DNA of 15,615 bases, from NCBI GenBank assembly GCA_002702745.1, contig PABM01000032.1, forward strand, positions 15,451 through 31,065, read 5' to 3'. The position numbers and the translations under genes were made by a program. Within the stretch, counting starts at the first letter, position 1. Each line of letters starts with the position of its first letter. The notes under the pieces were generated by a model that was not told where the DNA came from, searched no databases, and was given only the letters and a program-made list of their open reading frames with translations. This DNA comes from Flavobacteriaceae bacterium (GTDB taxonomy: Bacteria; Bacteroidota; Bacteroidia; Flavobacteriales; Flavobacteriaceae). Shown in pieces: positions 8,687 to 15,562 of the stretch.

Positions 8687-10708
8687 TTGAAAAAGTTTCT
8701 ATTACTAATTTCTATTTCCATATTTCAATTATCTATATCACAAGAAAGTAATTTAGTTGAGATTAGTATTAATGCTTCAGTTTTAGATTTTGATTCAAAA
8801 AAAGGTATACCATTTTCTGAGGTCAAATTTGCTGACAAAAATGTAGGTGTTTTAACAGACACTGAAGGTGATTTTTCCTTAAATTTTTTAGATCAGAATA
8901 TTGACGATACTGATGTTTTCTCTATAACTGCATATGGTTATGACACAATAAAAACCACAGCAGATAAACTTTATAAATTTTTAAATAATACTAATAGATT
9001 TTTTCTCAAAAAGTTAGACAATTCAAAACAATGGTTTCCCGAAGATTATACAAATGATAATTACATTTTTGGTAAAGTTTTTGGAGTGTCTGGACCTATT
9101 CAAGGAGCATCAATAAAAGTCAAAAACTCCTTAATTGAAGCAAAGTCTGATTTTGAAGGATATTTTAAAATCAAAGCTAATCTGAATGATGTTTTATCAG
9201 TAAATTTTTTAGGTATGATTGAAAAACAAATTTTAATTGAAACCCTTGAAGATAAATATATACTACTAAAAACTGATGCACAAATCCTCGATCAAGTTAC
9301 AATAACTGGTACGACAGAATTAAGTGATGAAGTGGAAACAGGCTATGGAAAGAAAAAGAAAAAATCGGTTGGCTTTTCGACATCAACAATTACATCAAAT
9401 GACATATCTACTGGAGCTGTAACAGTAGTTGATGCGATAAGAGGAAAGTTTACTAATGTTCAGGTTGCTTATAATCAAGACGGTGCCGCAACAGGCAATA
9501 AACCTCAAATTTATGTTAGAGGAGGAAGTTTGTCTATCAACAATTCGGCTGCAGCGATATTTGATGTTGAGGGGCTGATATATAACGAAGTTCCTGACTT
9601 TATTGACCCACAGCAAATAGAGAGCATTACATTACTTCGATCAATGGGTGCTACAAATCGTTACGGAAGTCAAGGTAGAGGAGGAGTTTTTTTAATAAAA
9701 ATGAAGTCACTTTCAAGAAAAGTGGAAAGATTATTAAATTCTTTAAAGGTAAAGGGTAATGATTATAAGGAACAAATTTCAAGAATCGATTTTGATTCGC
9801 TTAAACCTTATTATATTAAAGATTTCATTCAAGCCAAAACATTATCTGAGGCCAAGCAACAATTTATCTCTTTAAGAGACGGAGTTTTTGAACTATCTGT
9901 CCCATTCTATATCGAATCATTCGACCATTTTAAAAAAATTGATAAAGAATTTGCAATTAATATTTTAAAATTAATTGCTGAAAAAGCGAAAGACAATCCA
10001 AAAGCTTTAAAAACCATTGCATATAAACTTGAAGAAATTGGAGAATTTAAAAATGCAAAAATTATTTATCAAAGATTATTATCTATTAGACCATTAGACG
10101 AGCAATCTTACAGGGATTTAGCTTTAATATATAAAGAGAATGAAGATTATGATTTAGCTGCTAGTTTATTTGATATGATGCTTAATAATAAGCTAAAAAA
10201 TGTTAATATGTTAGGCCTTCAGGAGACAGTTGTCAATGAGGCTACTCGTTTATATTTTACAAAGCTTGACAAACTAACTTTGACGGATTTTCCTTTAAAA
10301 ACCTTAAAAACCTATGTTCCAAAAAATGATTGGAGAAACTTTGGCTTTGATTATAGAATTATTTTTGACTGGAATGATCCTGCAGTTGAGTTTAATGTTC
10401 AGTTTGTTGGTCCAAAAAAGAAATATTATGATTGGTCACACACTATTCTAGACGATAAAGACTTGTTAGAAGATGAATTAAATTATGGGTATAATACAGA
10501 GGAGTTTATCATTGAAAAATCTGATAAAGGAAAGTGGCTTATAAATATTGAAAATTATACAATTCAGGATGAGTCAAATCCTAATTACATTAAATATACT
10601 GTGTTCAAAAATTACGGAAGGCCTAATGAAATTAAGAAAGTTGAAGTAATTGATTTAAATAAATTAAAACAGAAAATTACTTTAGATGTATTAAATTATT
10701 ACAACTAA
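8687..10708 (+). CDS. Secreted chimera: carboxypeptidase-regulatory repeats, TonB plug, TPR, DUF2135-like C-terminus; no beta-barrel
   Basis: This is a 673-residue exported protein of unknown function. A signal peptide (1-19, ending SISQ) is followed by two carboxypeptidase-D-regulatory-like beta domains. Domain 1 (about 27-110) has the TDTEGDFSLNF strand and domain 2 (about 128-195) has KSDFEGYFKIKA. A TonB-box-like LDQVTITG (201-208) leads to a SusC-type plug (about 218-340): ETGYGKKKKKS, DAIRGKFTNVQV, IYVRGG, QQIESITLLRSMGATNRYGS and GRGGVFLIK. The 22-strand barrel that should follow is absent. Residues 400-520 instead form TPR-like helices (GEFKNAKIIYQRLLSIRP, SYRDLALIY). About 555-655 resembles DUF2135 (FDWNDP and GYNTEEF in place of GYGPEEF). 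This C-terminal half is like that of VIT/von Willebrand A proteins. The start is TTG at 8687: an in-frame TAA at 8660 leaves no ATG. The 3' end overlaps the convergent bacilliredoxin gene by 4 bases. Confidence 0.85.
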   Translation: MKKFLLLISISIFQLSISQESNLVEISINASVLDFDSKKGIPFSEVKFADKNVGVLTDTEGDFSLNFLDQNIDDTDVFSITAYGYDTIKTTADKLYKFLNNTNRFFLKKLDNSKQWFPEDYTNDNYIFGKVFGVSGPIQGASIKVKNSLIEAKSDFEGYFKIKANLNDVLSVNFLGMIEKQILIETLEDKYILLKTDAQILDQVTITGTTELSDEVETGYGKKKKKSVGFSTSTITSNDISTGAVTVVDAIRGKFTNVQVAYNQDGAATGNKPQIYVRGGSLSINNSAAAIFDVEGLIYNEVPDFIDPQQIESITLLRSMGATNRYGSQGRGGVFLIKMKSLSRKVERLLNSLKVKGNDYKEQISRIDFDSLKPYYIKDFIQAKTLSEAKQQFISLRDGVFELSVPFYIESFDHFKKIDKEFAINILKLIAEKAKDNPKALKTIAYKLEEIGEFKNAKIIYQRLLSIRPLDEQSYRDLALIYKENEDYDLAASLFDMMLNNKLKNVNMLGLQETVVNEATRLYFTKLDKLTLTDFPLKTLKTYVPKNDWRNFGFDYRIIFDWNDPAVEFNVQFVGPKKKYYDWSHTILDDKDLLEDELNYGYNTEEFIIEKSDKGKWLINIENYTIQDESNPNYIKYTVFKNYGRPNEIKKVEVIDLNKLKQKITLDVLNYYN

Positions 10709-11115
10709 CAAAATTCATTGTATGCCAATTTTAGATTTTGTGAAATCATTTCGGCAGCTCTTCCTTCGATATGGTGTCTTTCTAGCATGTGAACTAACTC
10801 ACCGTTTTTAAACAAAGCAATAGCAGGCGAGCTTGGCGGAAACGGCGCCAAATAATACCTAACTTTTTCTGTAGCTTCACGATCAACCCCAGCAAAAACA
10901 GTGGTTAGATGATCAGGTTTTTTATCATTGACTAAGCTTGTAATTGCACCTGGTCTTGCGTTAGCTGCGGCACATCCGCAAACTGAATTTACAACAACCA
11001 ATGTTGTTCCGCTATTATTAATCATTTTATTAACATCTTCCTCAGTTTTTAATTCGCTAAAACCTTGATCTGTTAGTTGCTTTTTCATTGGAGAAACTAA
11101 TTCTTCTGGATACAT
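10705..11115 (-). CDS. Bacilliredoxin, BrxA/BrxB (YphP/YqiW) family
   Basis: This 136-residue cytoplasmic thiol-disulfide protein removes bacillithiol from mixed disulfides on proteins. The family hallmark CGC (C46-G-C48, in NSVCGCAAANARPG) is present, as is the conserved C-terminal cysteine (C136, the last residue). The length matches the family. It implies that this organism makes bacillithiol, which is known in many Bacteroidota. The gene is transcribed away from the ZIP transporter gene across an 85-base spacer and has a TAnnTTTG box 24 bases before its ATG. Its stop codon overlaps that of the plug-domain gene, so the two convergent genes share the bases CTAA. Confidence 0.93.
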   Translation of the reverse strand: MYPEELVSPMKKQLTDQGFSELKTEEDVNKMINNSGTTLVVVNSVCGCAAANARPGAITSLVNDKKPDHLTTVFAGVDREATEKVRYYLAPFPPSSPAIALFKNGELVHMLERHHIEGRAAEMISQNLKLAYNEFC

Positions 11116-11139
11116 ATTTAGATTTAATTTAAATTATAA

Positions 11140-11147
11140 CAAATATA
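11140..11147 (-). promoter_or_regulatory. Putative -7 promoter box for the bacilliredoxin gene
   Basis: On the minus strand this reads TATATTTG, an exact match to TAnnTTTG, 24 bases before the bacilliredoxin ATG. I see no matching TTG -33 element at 17-23 bases upstream. Confidence 0.45.
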
Positions 11148-11200
11148 AAATGTTTTATTAAAATTATTGTTTTGTTTTAGTATTTTCGTCATGTACTTAA

Positions 11201-12058
11201 ATGGAAACAATCACATCAACATTAGAAGACTTTTTCCTTTCATTAGAAAATCCAATTCTGCAGGCTTTTGTTGGTGGATTATTTACATGGATCTTAACAG
11301 CTCTTGGCGCTAGTCTTGTATTCTTTTTTAAGTCAGCTAATAGAAAACTTCTAGATGCAGCTCTTGGTTTTACTGGAGGTGTAATGATTGCTGCAAGTTT
11401 TTGGTCCCTTTTATCACCCGCAATTGCTGCTGTTGAAAAACAACACGAATTAGGATTAACTAGCCTACCGTCTTTTCTGCCACCTGCAATCGGATTCTTT
11501 TTAGGTGCATTTTTTCTATATTTTCTTGACAAAAAAATACCTCATTTACATCTTTTCAAAAAAATTGAAGAAGCTGAAGGCCCCAAAACTGATTTAAAAA
11601 AAACAGAGCTTTTGGTTTTAGCTATTGCAATTCACAATATTCCTGAGGGGTTGGCTGTTGGTGTAGCTTTTGGTGCGATAGCCTCCGGAATGGATATTGG
11701 CTTTACATTAGGTGGAGCAATAGCACTAGCAATCGGCATGGGATTACAAAATGCTCCTGAAGGTTTTGCTGTTTCAATGCCTATGAGAAGAGCAGGTTTT
11801 AGCAGATTTAAATCATGGCAATGGGGACAATTATCAGCAATTGTTGAGCCTATTTTTGCTGTAATTGGTGCTGCTATAGTAATCTCAGTATATCCAATTT
11901 TGCCTTATGCATTAGCTTTTGCTGCTGGTGCTATGATTTTTATTGTTGTAGAAGAAGTAATTCCTGAGAGTCAAAGCGGTGGAAATGCTGATATTGCTAC
12001 AATGGGCCTAATAGCAGGATTTATAGTAATGATGTGTTTAGATGTTGCCCTAGGTTAA
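11201..12058 (+). CDS. ZIP-family divalent metal transporter (GufA-type)
   Basis: This is an inner-membrane transporter of 285 residues with about eight hydrophobic segments, expected to move zinc or another divalent metal into the cytoplasm. The metal-site signatures are clear: HNIPEGLAVG in segment 4 (H145, N146, E149) and QNAPEGFAV in segment 5 (Q183, N184, E187), with a further glutamate E217 in SAIVEPIFA. These match the binuclear metal site known for ZIP proteins of the GufA branch. The aspartate found in the second site of the structurally known ZIP (after the segment-5 glutamine) is asparagine here. A charged cytoplasmic loop (about 111-135) holds HLH, a possible weak metal ligand. 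The gene is divergent from the bacilliredoxin gene. A near-consensus TATTTTCG (11181-11188) lies only 12 bases before the ATG, and the stop is one base from the convergent P19-like gene. Confidence 0.92.
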   Translation: METITSTLEDFFLSLENPILQAFVGGLFTWILTALGASLVFFFKSANRKLLDAALGFTGGVMIAASFWSLLSPAIAAVEKQHELGLTSLPSFLPPAIGFFLGAFFLYFLDKKIPHLHLFKKIEEAEGPKTDLKKTELLVLAIAIHNIPEGLAVGVAFGAIASGMDIGFTLGGAIALAIGMGLQNAPEGFAVSMPMRRAGFSRFKSWQWGQLSAIVEPIFAVIGAAIVISVYPILPYALAFAAGAMIFIVVEEVIPESQSGGNADIATMGLIAGFIVMMCLDVALG

Positions 12059-12059
12059 T

Positions 12060-12599
12060 CTAGTTTCTTGTAGCATTTGCTATTTCTTCAAAATTCACAT
12101 TTTCATAAAAGAATGAGTAGTCACTCATTAACTGGTTTCCATAATTTTCTGACCAATCTTTGTGTAATGATAATTCAATACTAGTTGGAGGCAGAACATT
12201 AAATTCAACCGAATATAAATCGCTTGCTTTTCCTGGTAATGATATATTTCTTGCATAATGGTAATTATCAATTAAGTTTATATGCGGTAATAAATCAATA
12301 AATGTGCTTAATCCAGTTTCTTGATTGATAACTTTTGCTGTTATATGTAGATAAGCAACAAATCCTCCTGCAGGTGTACCGGCAGGAGTATTATTATTAT
12401 CCCAATTTACCCTAGCTTCAATGTGTATATTTGTTTCTTTTTCGCTTAAATGCATTTTACTTGGCATTACATGATCTTTTATTGCGCCCTCAAAAATAAA
12501 AACGATTCCAGGCTCAACGGTTTTTTGTCCGATTATTAATTCTTGTGAATTAATAAAATTCAGATTTAATATCAATATTATAGATAAAATATTTTTCAT
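12060..12599 (-). CDS. P19/Tp34-like periplasmic iron/copper-binding protein
   Basis: This is a 179-residue exported protein. The signal peptide (1-18) ends at NSQE. The mature part resembles the P19/Tp34 family, small beta-sandwich periplasmic proteins that bind copper and iron and usually work beside the FTR1 iron permease. The likeness is seen in the segments NIHIEARV (57-64), FVAYLHITAKVINQETG (80-96), LLPH...DNYHYARNI (103-119), YSVEFNVLPP (129-138) and LSLHKD (143-148). By family comparison the likely ligands are H59 (with E61), H114 and H146. The position usually taken by a methionine appears to be H106. No FTR1 gene is nearby. It lies 5 bases after the SCO gene in one operon, which points to copper or mixed metal handling. 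The family match is from memory of family sequences; a beta-sandwich protein of another family is the main alternative. Confidence 0.68.
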   Translation of the reverse strand: MKNILSIILILNLNFINSQELIIGQKTVEPGIVFIFEGAIKDHVMPSKMHLSEKETNIHIEARVNWDNNNTPAGTPAGGFVAYLHITAKVINQETGLSTFIDLLPHINLIDNYHYARNISLPGKASDLYSVEFNVLPPTSIELSLHKDWSENYGNQLMSDYSFFYENVNFEEIANATRN

Positions 12600-12604
12600 A
12601 ATTA

Positions 12605-13276
12605 TTAGTTTTTATAAGATTGTTTTAACACTTCAACGTCATTTAAAAGTCTCTCAATTTCCAAGTCATTTGTTCCATCGTAGAAACCTCTGATTTGTCT
12701 CTCTTTATCAATTAACATAAAATTTTCTGTATGAATCATATCAAATTCTCCATATTCAGCATCCTCTACTGCAAGATATGATCTTCGCGCAAGATCATAA
12801 ATTTGTTTTTTATCACCTGTTACTAAATTCCACTTTGAATCATTAACTTTATTTTCAATTGAGTACTTTTTTAATTGTTGTACTGTGTCAAATTCAGGAA
12901 TTACGGTATGCGATAAAAATAAAATATCATTGTCATTTTTCAGCTCTTCTTGTAATCGATACATATTTTTTGTCATTATTGGACATATGTCTTGACATGT
13001 TGTAAAAAAGAAATCAGCTACATAAATTTTATTATTATAAAATTCTTGTGTTACCTTTTGCCCATTTTGATTTGTTAATTCAAAATCAGAAATTTTATGG
13101 TATTTAGATATGTGGACTACAGAGGAATCAACAAGTTTTTCATTAACTTGGTTAGGTTGATAAATTGGCAATGTTTCGATGGGTTTTAGAATTGTATAAA
13201 ACAATGTTATTGCTGCTGCAGAAAAAACCAAAATAAAACCAATAGTGATAAAATCTCTTTTTCTAAATAACTTCAA
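12605..13276 (-). CDS. SCO1/SenC family copper chaperone or thiol-redox protein
   Basis: This 223-residue protein is anchored in the inner membrane by one N-terminal segment (about 9-30), with a thioredoxin-like domain in the periplasm. SCO proteins carry Cu(I) to the CuA centre of cytochrome c oxidase or act as thiol reductases. The copper ligands are complete: CxxxC as TTCQDICP (C94, C98) and the distant histidine H182 in IHTENFMLID. The gene starts with TTG at 13276: the codon before it is ACT and the one before that is an in-frame TAG, so no upstream ATG is possible. A TAnnTTTG box lies 24 bases upstream. It is first in a two-gene operon with the P19-like gene, 5 bases downstream. No oxidase subunit gene is in the window. 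Confidence 0.93.
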   Translation of the reverse strand: MKLFRKRDFITIGFILVFSAAAITLFYTILKPIETLPIYQPNQVNEKLVDSSVVHISKYHKISDFELTNQNGQKVTQEFYNNKIYVADFFFTTCQDICPIMTKNMYRLQEELKNDNDILFLSHTVIPEFDTVQQLKKYSIENKVNDSKWNLVTGDKKQIYDLARRSYLAVEDAEYGEFDMIHTENFMLIDKERQIRGFYDGTNDLEIERLLNDVEVLKQSYKN

Positions 13277-13300
13277 AGTCTATTAATTTTTTGTGGTATG

Positions 13301-13333
13301 CAAAAATACAACAGTTTTACATTAAATAATCAA
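13301..13333 (-). promoter_or_regulatory. Putative promoter of the SCO-P19 operon
   Basis: On the minus strand, TATTTTTG (13308 to 13301) matches TAnnTTTG. A TTG (13333 to 13331) stands 22 bases further upstream as a possible -33 element, within the 17-23 base range described for flavobacteria. The -7 box is 24 bases from the TTG start codon, which supports that start. Confidence 0.5.
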
Positions 13334-13364
13334 ATTAGATATTTTTAATTTACCATTAATCAAT

Positions 13365-13372
13365 TACTTTTG
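13365..13372 (+). promoter_or_regulatory. Putative -7 promoter box for rseP
   Basis: TACTTTTG is an exact match to TAnnTTTG, 20 bases before the rseP ATG. No TTG is seen at the -33 position. The divergent SCO promoter lies in the same 116-base spacer. Confidence 0.45.
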
Positions 13373-13392
13373 TCAGCTAATTAATCATATCT

Positions 13393-14739
13393 ATGGAAAT
13401 CTTAATCAAAATTTCACAATTTATTTTGAGCCTTTCATTAATTATTGTCTTACATGAATTTGGGCACTATTGGCCAGCAAAATATTTTAAGATAAAAGTT
13501 GAGAAGTTTTATTTATTTTTTGATGTAAACTTTTCACTATTTAAGAAAAAGATTGGTGAAACCGAATGGGGAATTGGTTGGTTGCCTTTAGGCGGTTATG
13601 TTAAAATCGCCGGTATGATTGATGAAAGTATGGATAAAGAACAAATGGCAAAACCAGCACAGCCCTGGGAATTTAGATCTAAACCATCTTGGCAAAGACT
13701 TATAGTAATGCTTGGCGGCGTTACTATAAATTTTATTCTAGCACTAATTATTTATATAGCAATGGCCTACTCTTATGGTTCTTCATCAATTCCTCTTGAT
13801 TCAATTAAAGATGGGTTTTTAATTAATAATCCAATTTTATTAGAACTTGGATTTCAGACAGGAGATAAAATATTAAGTGCTGATGGGAAAAAAATCGATA
13901 CATATTCTGACCTAAATCGCTCCATAATAACAGCTTCTAATTATGTAATTCAAAGAAATGAAGAAACTCTTGAAATAAAACTTCCTATTGATTTTTTAGG
14001 CAAATTATCAACTAATAAAAATAATTCATTATTTGAATTAAGAGAGCCGTTTATTATTCAAGGAGTTTCCGAAGAATCACTAAATAAGGGTTATGACATA
14101 CAACAAGGGGATTTAATCACTTCACTAAACGGAAAAGAAATCAAATATTCTGATCAATTAATCCCTTTATTAAAACAAAATAGCAACCAAACAGTTGAGG
14201 TTGAATTATTGAGAGATTCCTTTAGAATTCAAAAAACTTTAAATGTTAATGAAGATGGAAAATTAGGTTTTAATATTGGCTCCACTGTAGCAGATAAAAT
14301 AGATTTGGGTCTTTTAAGTTTTGAAGAGACTAATTATACTTTGATGGAAAGTATCTCTTTTGGTTCACAAAAATTTAGCTCTGTTTTAGGTTCATATATT
14401 GAACAGTTCGTAGCAATTTTTAATCCAAGTACTGGAGCATATAAAGGCTTGGGAGGTTTCTTAGCAATTGGTAATATTTTTCCTTCTGCTTGGAGCTGGC
14501 AATCTTTTTGGAGTATTACAGCATTTCTTTCGATTATGCTTGGGGTACTTAATTTACTTCCGATACCAGCTTTAGACGGAGGTCATGCAATGTTTCTCAT
14601 TTATGAAATGATTTCTGGACGAAAACCTTCTGACAAATTTATGCAGACGGTTCAGGTAATTGGTTTTATTATCTTGTTATCATTAGTAATATTTGCCAAT
14701 GGAAATGATATATATAAGTTATTTAATTTTATAGTTTAA
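13393..14739 (+). CDS. rseP: Site-2 intramembrane zinc metalloprotease RseP
   Basis: This 448-residue inner-membrane protease cuts anti-sigma factors or other single-pass proteins inside the membrane, typically in envelope-stress signalling. The zinc motif HEFGH (H21, E22, H25) lies in the first membrane segment and the third ligand region is the C-terminal PALDGGH (D395). The conserved WLPLGGYVKIAGM loop follows the first segment. Two PDZ-like regions (about 135-200 and 215-295) occupy the periplasm, with EPFIIQGVSEES and LGFNIGS marking the second. The long stretch WEFRSKPSWQR before segment 2 is the usual Bacteroidota form. Its own promoter box lies 20 bases upstream. The stop is followed after one base by the next ATG (TAA-T-ATG), so it is translationally coupled to the reductase-like gene. 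Confidence 0.96.
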   Translation: MEILIKISQFILSLSLIIVLHEFGHYWPAKYFKIKVEKFYLFFDVNFSLFKKKIGETEWGIGWLPLGGYVKIAGMIDESMDKEQMAKPAQPWEFRSKPSWQRLIVMLGGVTINFILALIIYIAMAYSYGSSSIPLDSIKDGFLINNPILLELGFQTGDKILSADGKKIDTYSDLNRSIITASNYVIQRNEETLEIKLPIDFLGKLSTNKNNSLFELREPFIIQGVSEESLNKGYDIQQGDLITSLNGKEIKYSDQLIPLLKQNSNQTVEVELLRDSFRIQKTLNVNEDGKLGFNIGSTVADKIDLGLLSFEETNYTLMESISFGSQKFSSVLGSYIEQFVAIFNPSTGAYKGLGGFLAIGNIFPSAWSWQSFWSITAFLSIMLGVLNLLPIPALDGGHAMFLIYEMISGRKPSDKFMQTVQVIGFIILLSLVIFANGNDIYKLFNFIV

Positions 14740-14740
14740 T

Positions 14741-15481
14741 ATGGCATGGTTCTATAACTTACTTTTCCTTTGGATTTTTATAGGACTCTGTACTTTCTTA
14801 TACCTAATATTTTCTAAAACAATTGCTCCTTATGGAAGACATTCAAACTCAGATTGGGGAATTAGCATTGATAACAAATGGGGGTGGTTTTGGATGGAAT
14901 TGCCTGCTTTGGTCTTAACGCCTGTAATAATTTTATTTTCTGCTGTTGAAAAAAATGGAGTCATAATATTAATAATTGGATTATGGATTTTACATTATTT
15001 CTATAGAACGATATTATTTCCAATAAAGCTAAAGACTAAAGGAAAAAAGATGCCTTTAATAATTGTTATAAGTGCATTCGTTTTTAATTTATTCAATGGA
15101 TTTTTTGTTGGTTATGAGATAGGAAATATATCACAATTAAATTTTGGAATTAACACATTAATTGGACTAATTATCTTTTTTACCGGAATGTATATTAACA
15201 GATCTTCAGACAATAAATTAATATCATTACGCAAAGAAAATAAAGAGTATCAAATTCCTCAAGGAGATATGTTTAAATATATTTCCTGTCCAAACCATTT
15301 TGGTGAAATTGTTGAGTGGATAGGATTTGCTTTAATTGTTTTTAATCTCAGTTCGCTAAGCTTTGTATTATGGACTGCTTTTAATTTAATTCCAAGGGCC
15401 TTGAACCATCACAATTGGTATATTAATTCTTTTAAAGAATATCCTCATAAAAGAAAAGCAGTAATACCCTTTATTATTTAG
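14741..15481 (+). CDS. Steroid 5-alpha-reductase (SRD5A) family membrane protein
   Basis: This 246-residue multi-pass membrane protein is like eukaryotic 3-oxo-5-alpha-steroid 4-dehydrogenases, which reduce a double bond conjugated to a ketone using NADPH. The match runs the whole length: APYGRHS (29-35), WFWMELPAL (49-57), LHYFYRT (84-90), KKMPLII, GMYINRSSDNKLISLRK, IPQGDMFKYISCPNHFGEIVEW, HHNWY and the end KRKAVIPFII. The residues corresponding to the steroid-contacting Glu and Tyr of human SRD5A2 are kept (E53, Y86), while the Gln next to that Glu is Met (M52). The C-terminal cofactor region, the strongest family mark, is intact. Flavobacteria are not known for steroid synthesis, so the substrate could be another enone lipid or an environmental sterol. 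It is coupled to rseP (one-base gap). The family is secure, the substrate unknown. Confidence 0.92.
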   Translation: MAWFYNLLFLWIFIGLCTFLYLIFSKTIAPYGRHSNSDWGISIDNKWGWFWMELPALVLTPVIILFSAVEKNGVIILIIGLWILHYFYRTILFPIKLKTKGKKMPLIIVISAFVFNLFNGFFVGYEIGNISQLNFGINTLIGLIIFFTGMYINRSSDNKLISLRKENKEYQIPQGDMFKYISCPNHFGEIVEWIGFALIVFNLSSLSFVLWTAFNLIPRALNHHNWYINSFKEYPHKRKAVIPFII

Positions 15482-15535
15482 ATTTTTGGTTCTAAAGATT
15501 TAATTAAAAAAAAATCAAATTTTAAAAATATTACA

Positions 15536-15543
15536 TATATTTG
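15536..15543 (+). promoter_or_regulatory. Putative -7 promoter box for tRNA-Asn
   Basis: TATATTTG is an exact TAnnTTTG match, 19 bases before the first base of the tRNA. It is the only such box in the 81-base spacer on this strand. No -33 TTG is seen at 17-23 bases. Confidence 0.5.
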
Positions 15544-15562
15544 CCCTCACTGAAAAGTAAAT

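Noticed and set aside
8687..10708. Ordinary TonB-dependent receptor truncated by a frameshift
   Set aside because: The frame continues for over 330 codons after the plug with coherent TPR and DUF2135-like sequence, so it is a fusion architecture and not a decayed receptor.
11197..11532. A 111-codon open frame on the minus strand opposite the ZIP gene
   Set aside because: It lies wholly under a clear ZIP transporter, its product has no recognisable fold or export signal, and its make-up (rich in Lys, Arg and Pro) is what the complement of membrane-segment codons gives.
15497..15516. GATTT/AAATC inverted repeat as a terminator after the reductase-like gene
   Set aside because: A 5-base, all but one A/T stem with a 10-base loop and no T tract is expected by chance in such AT-rich DNA.
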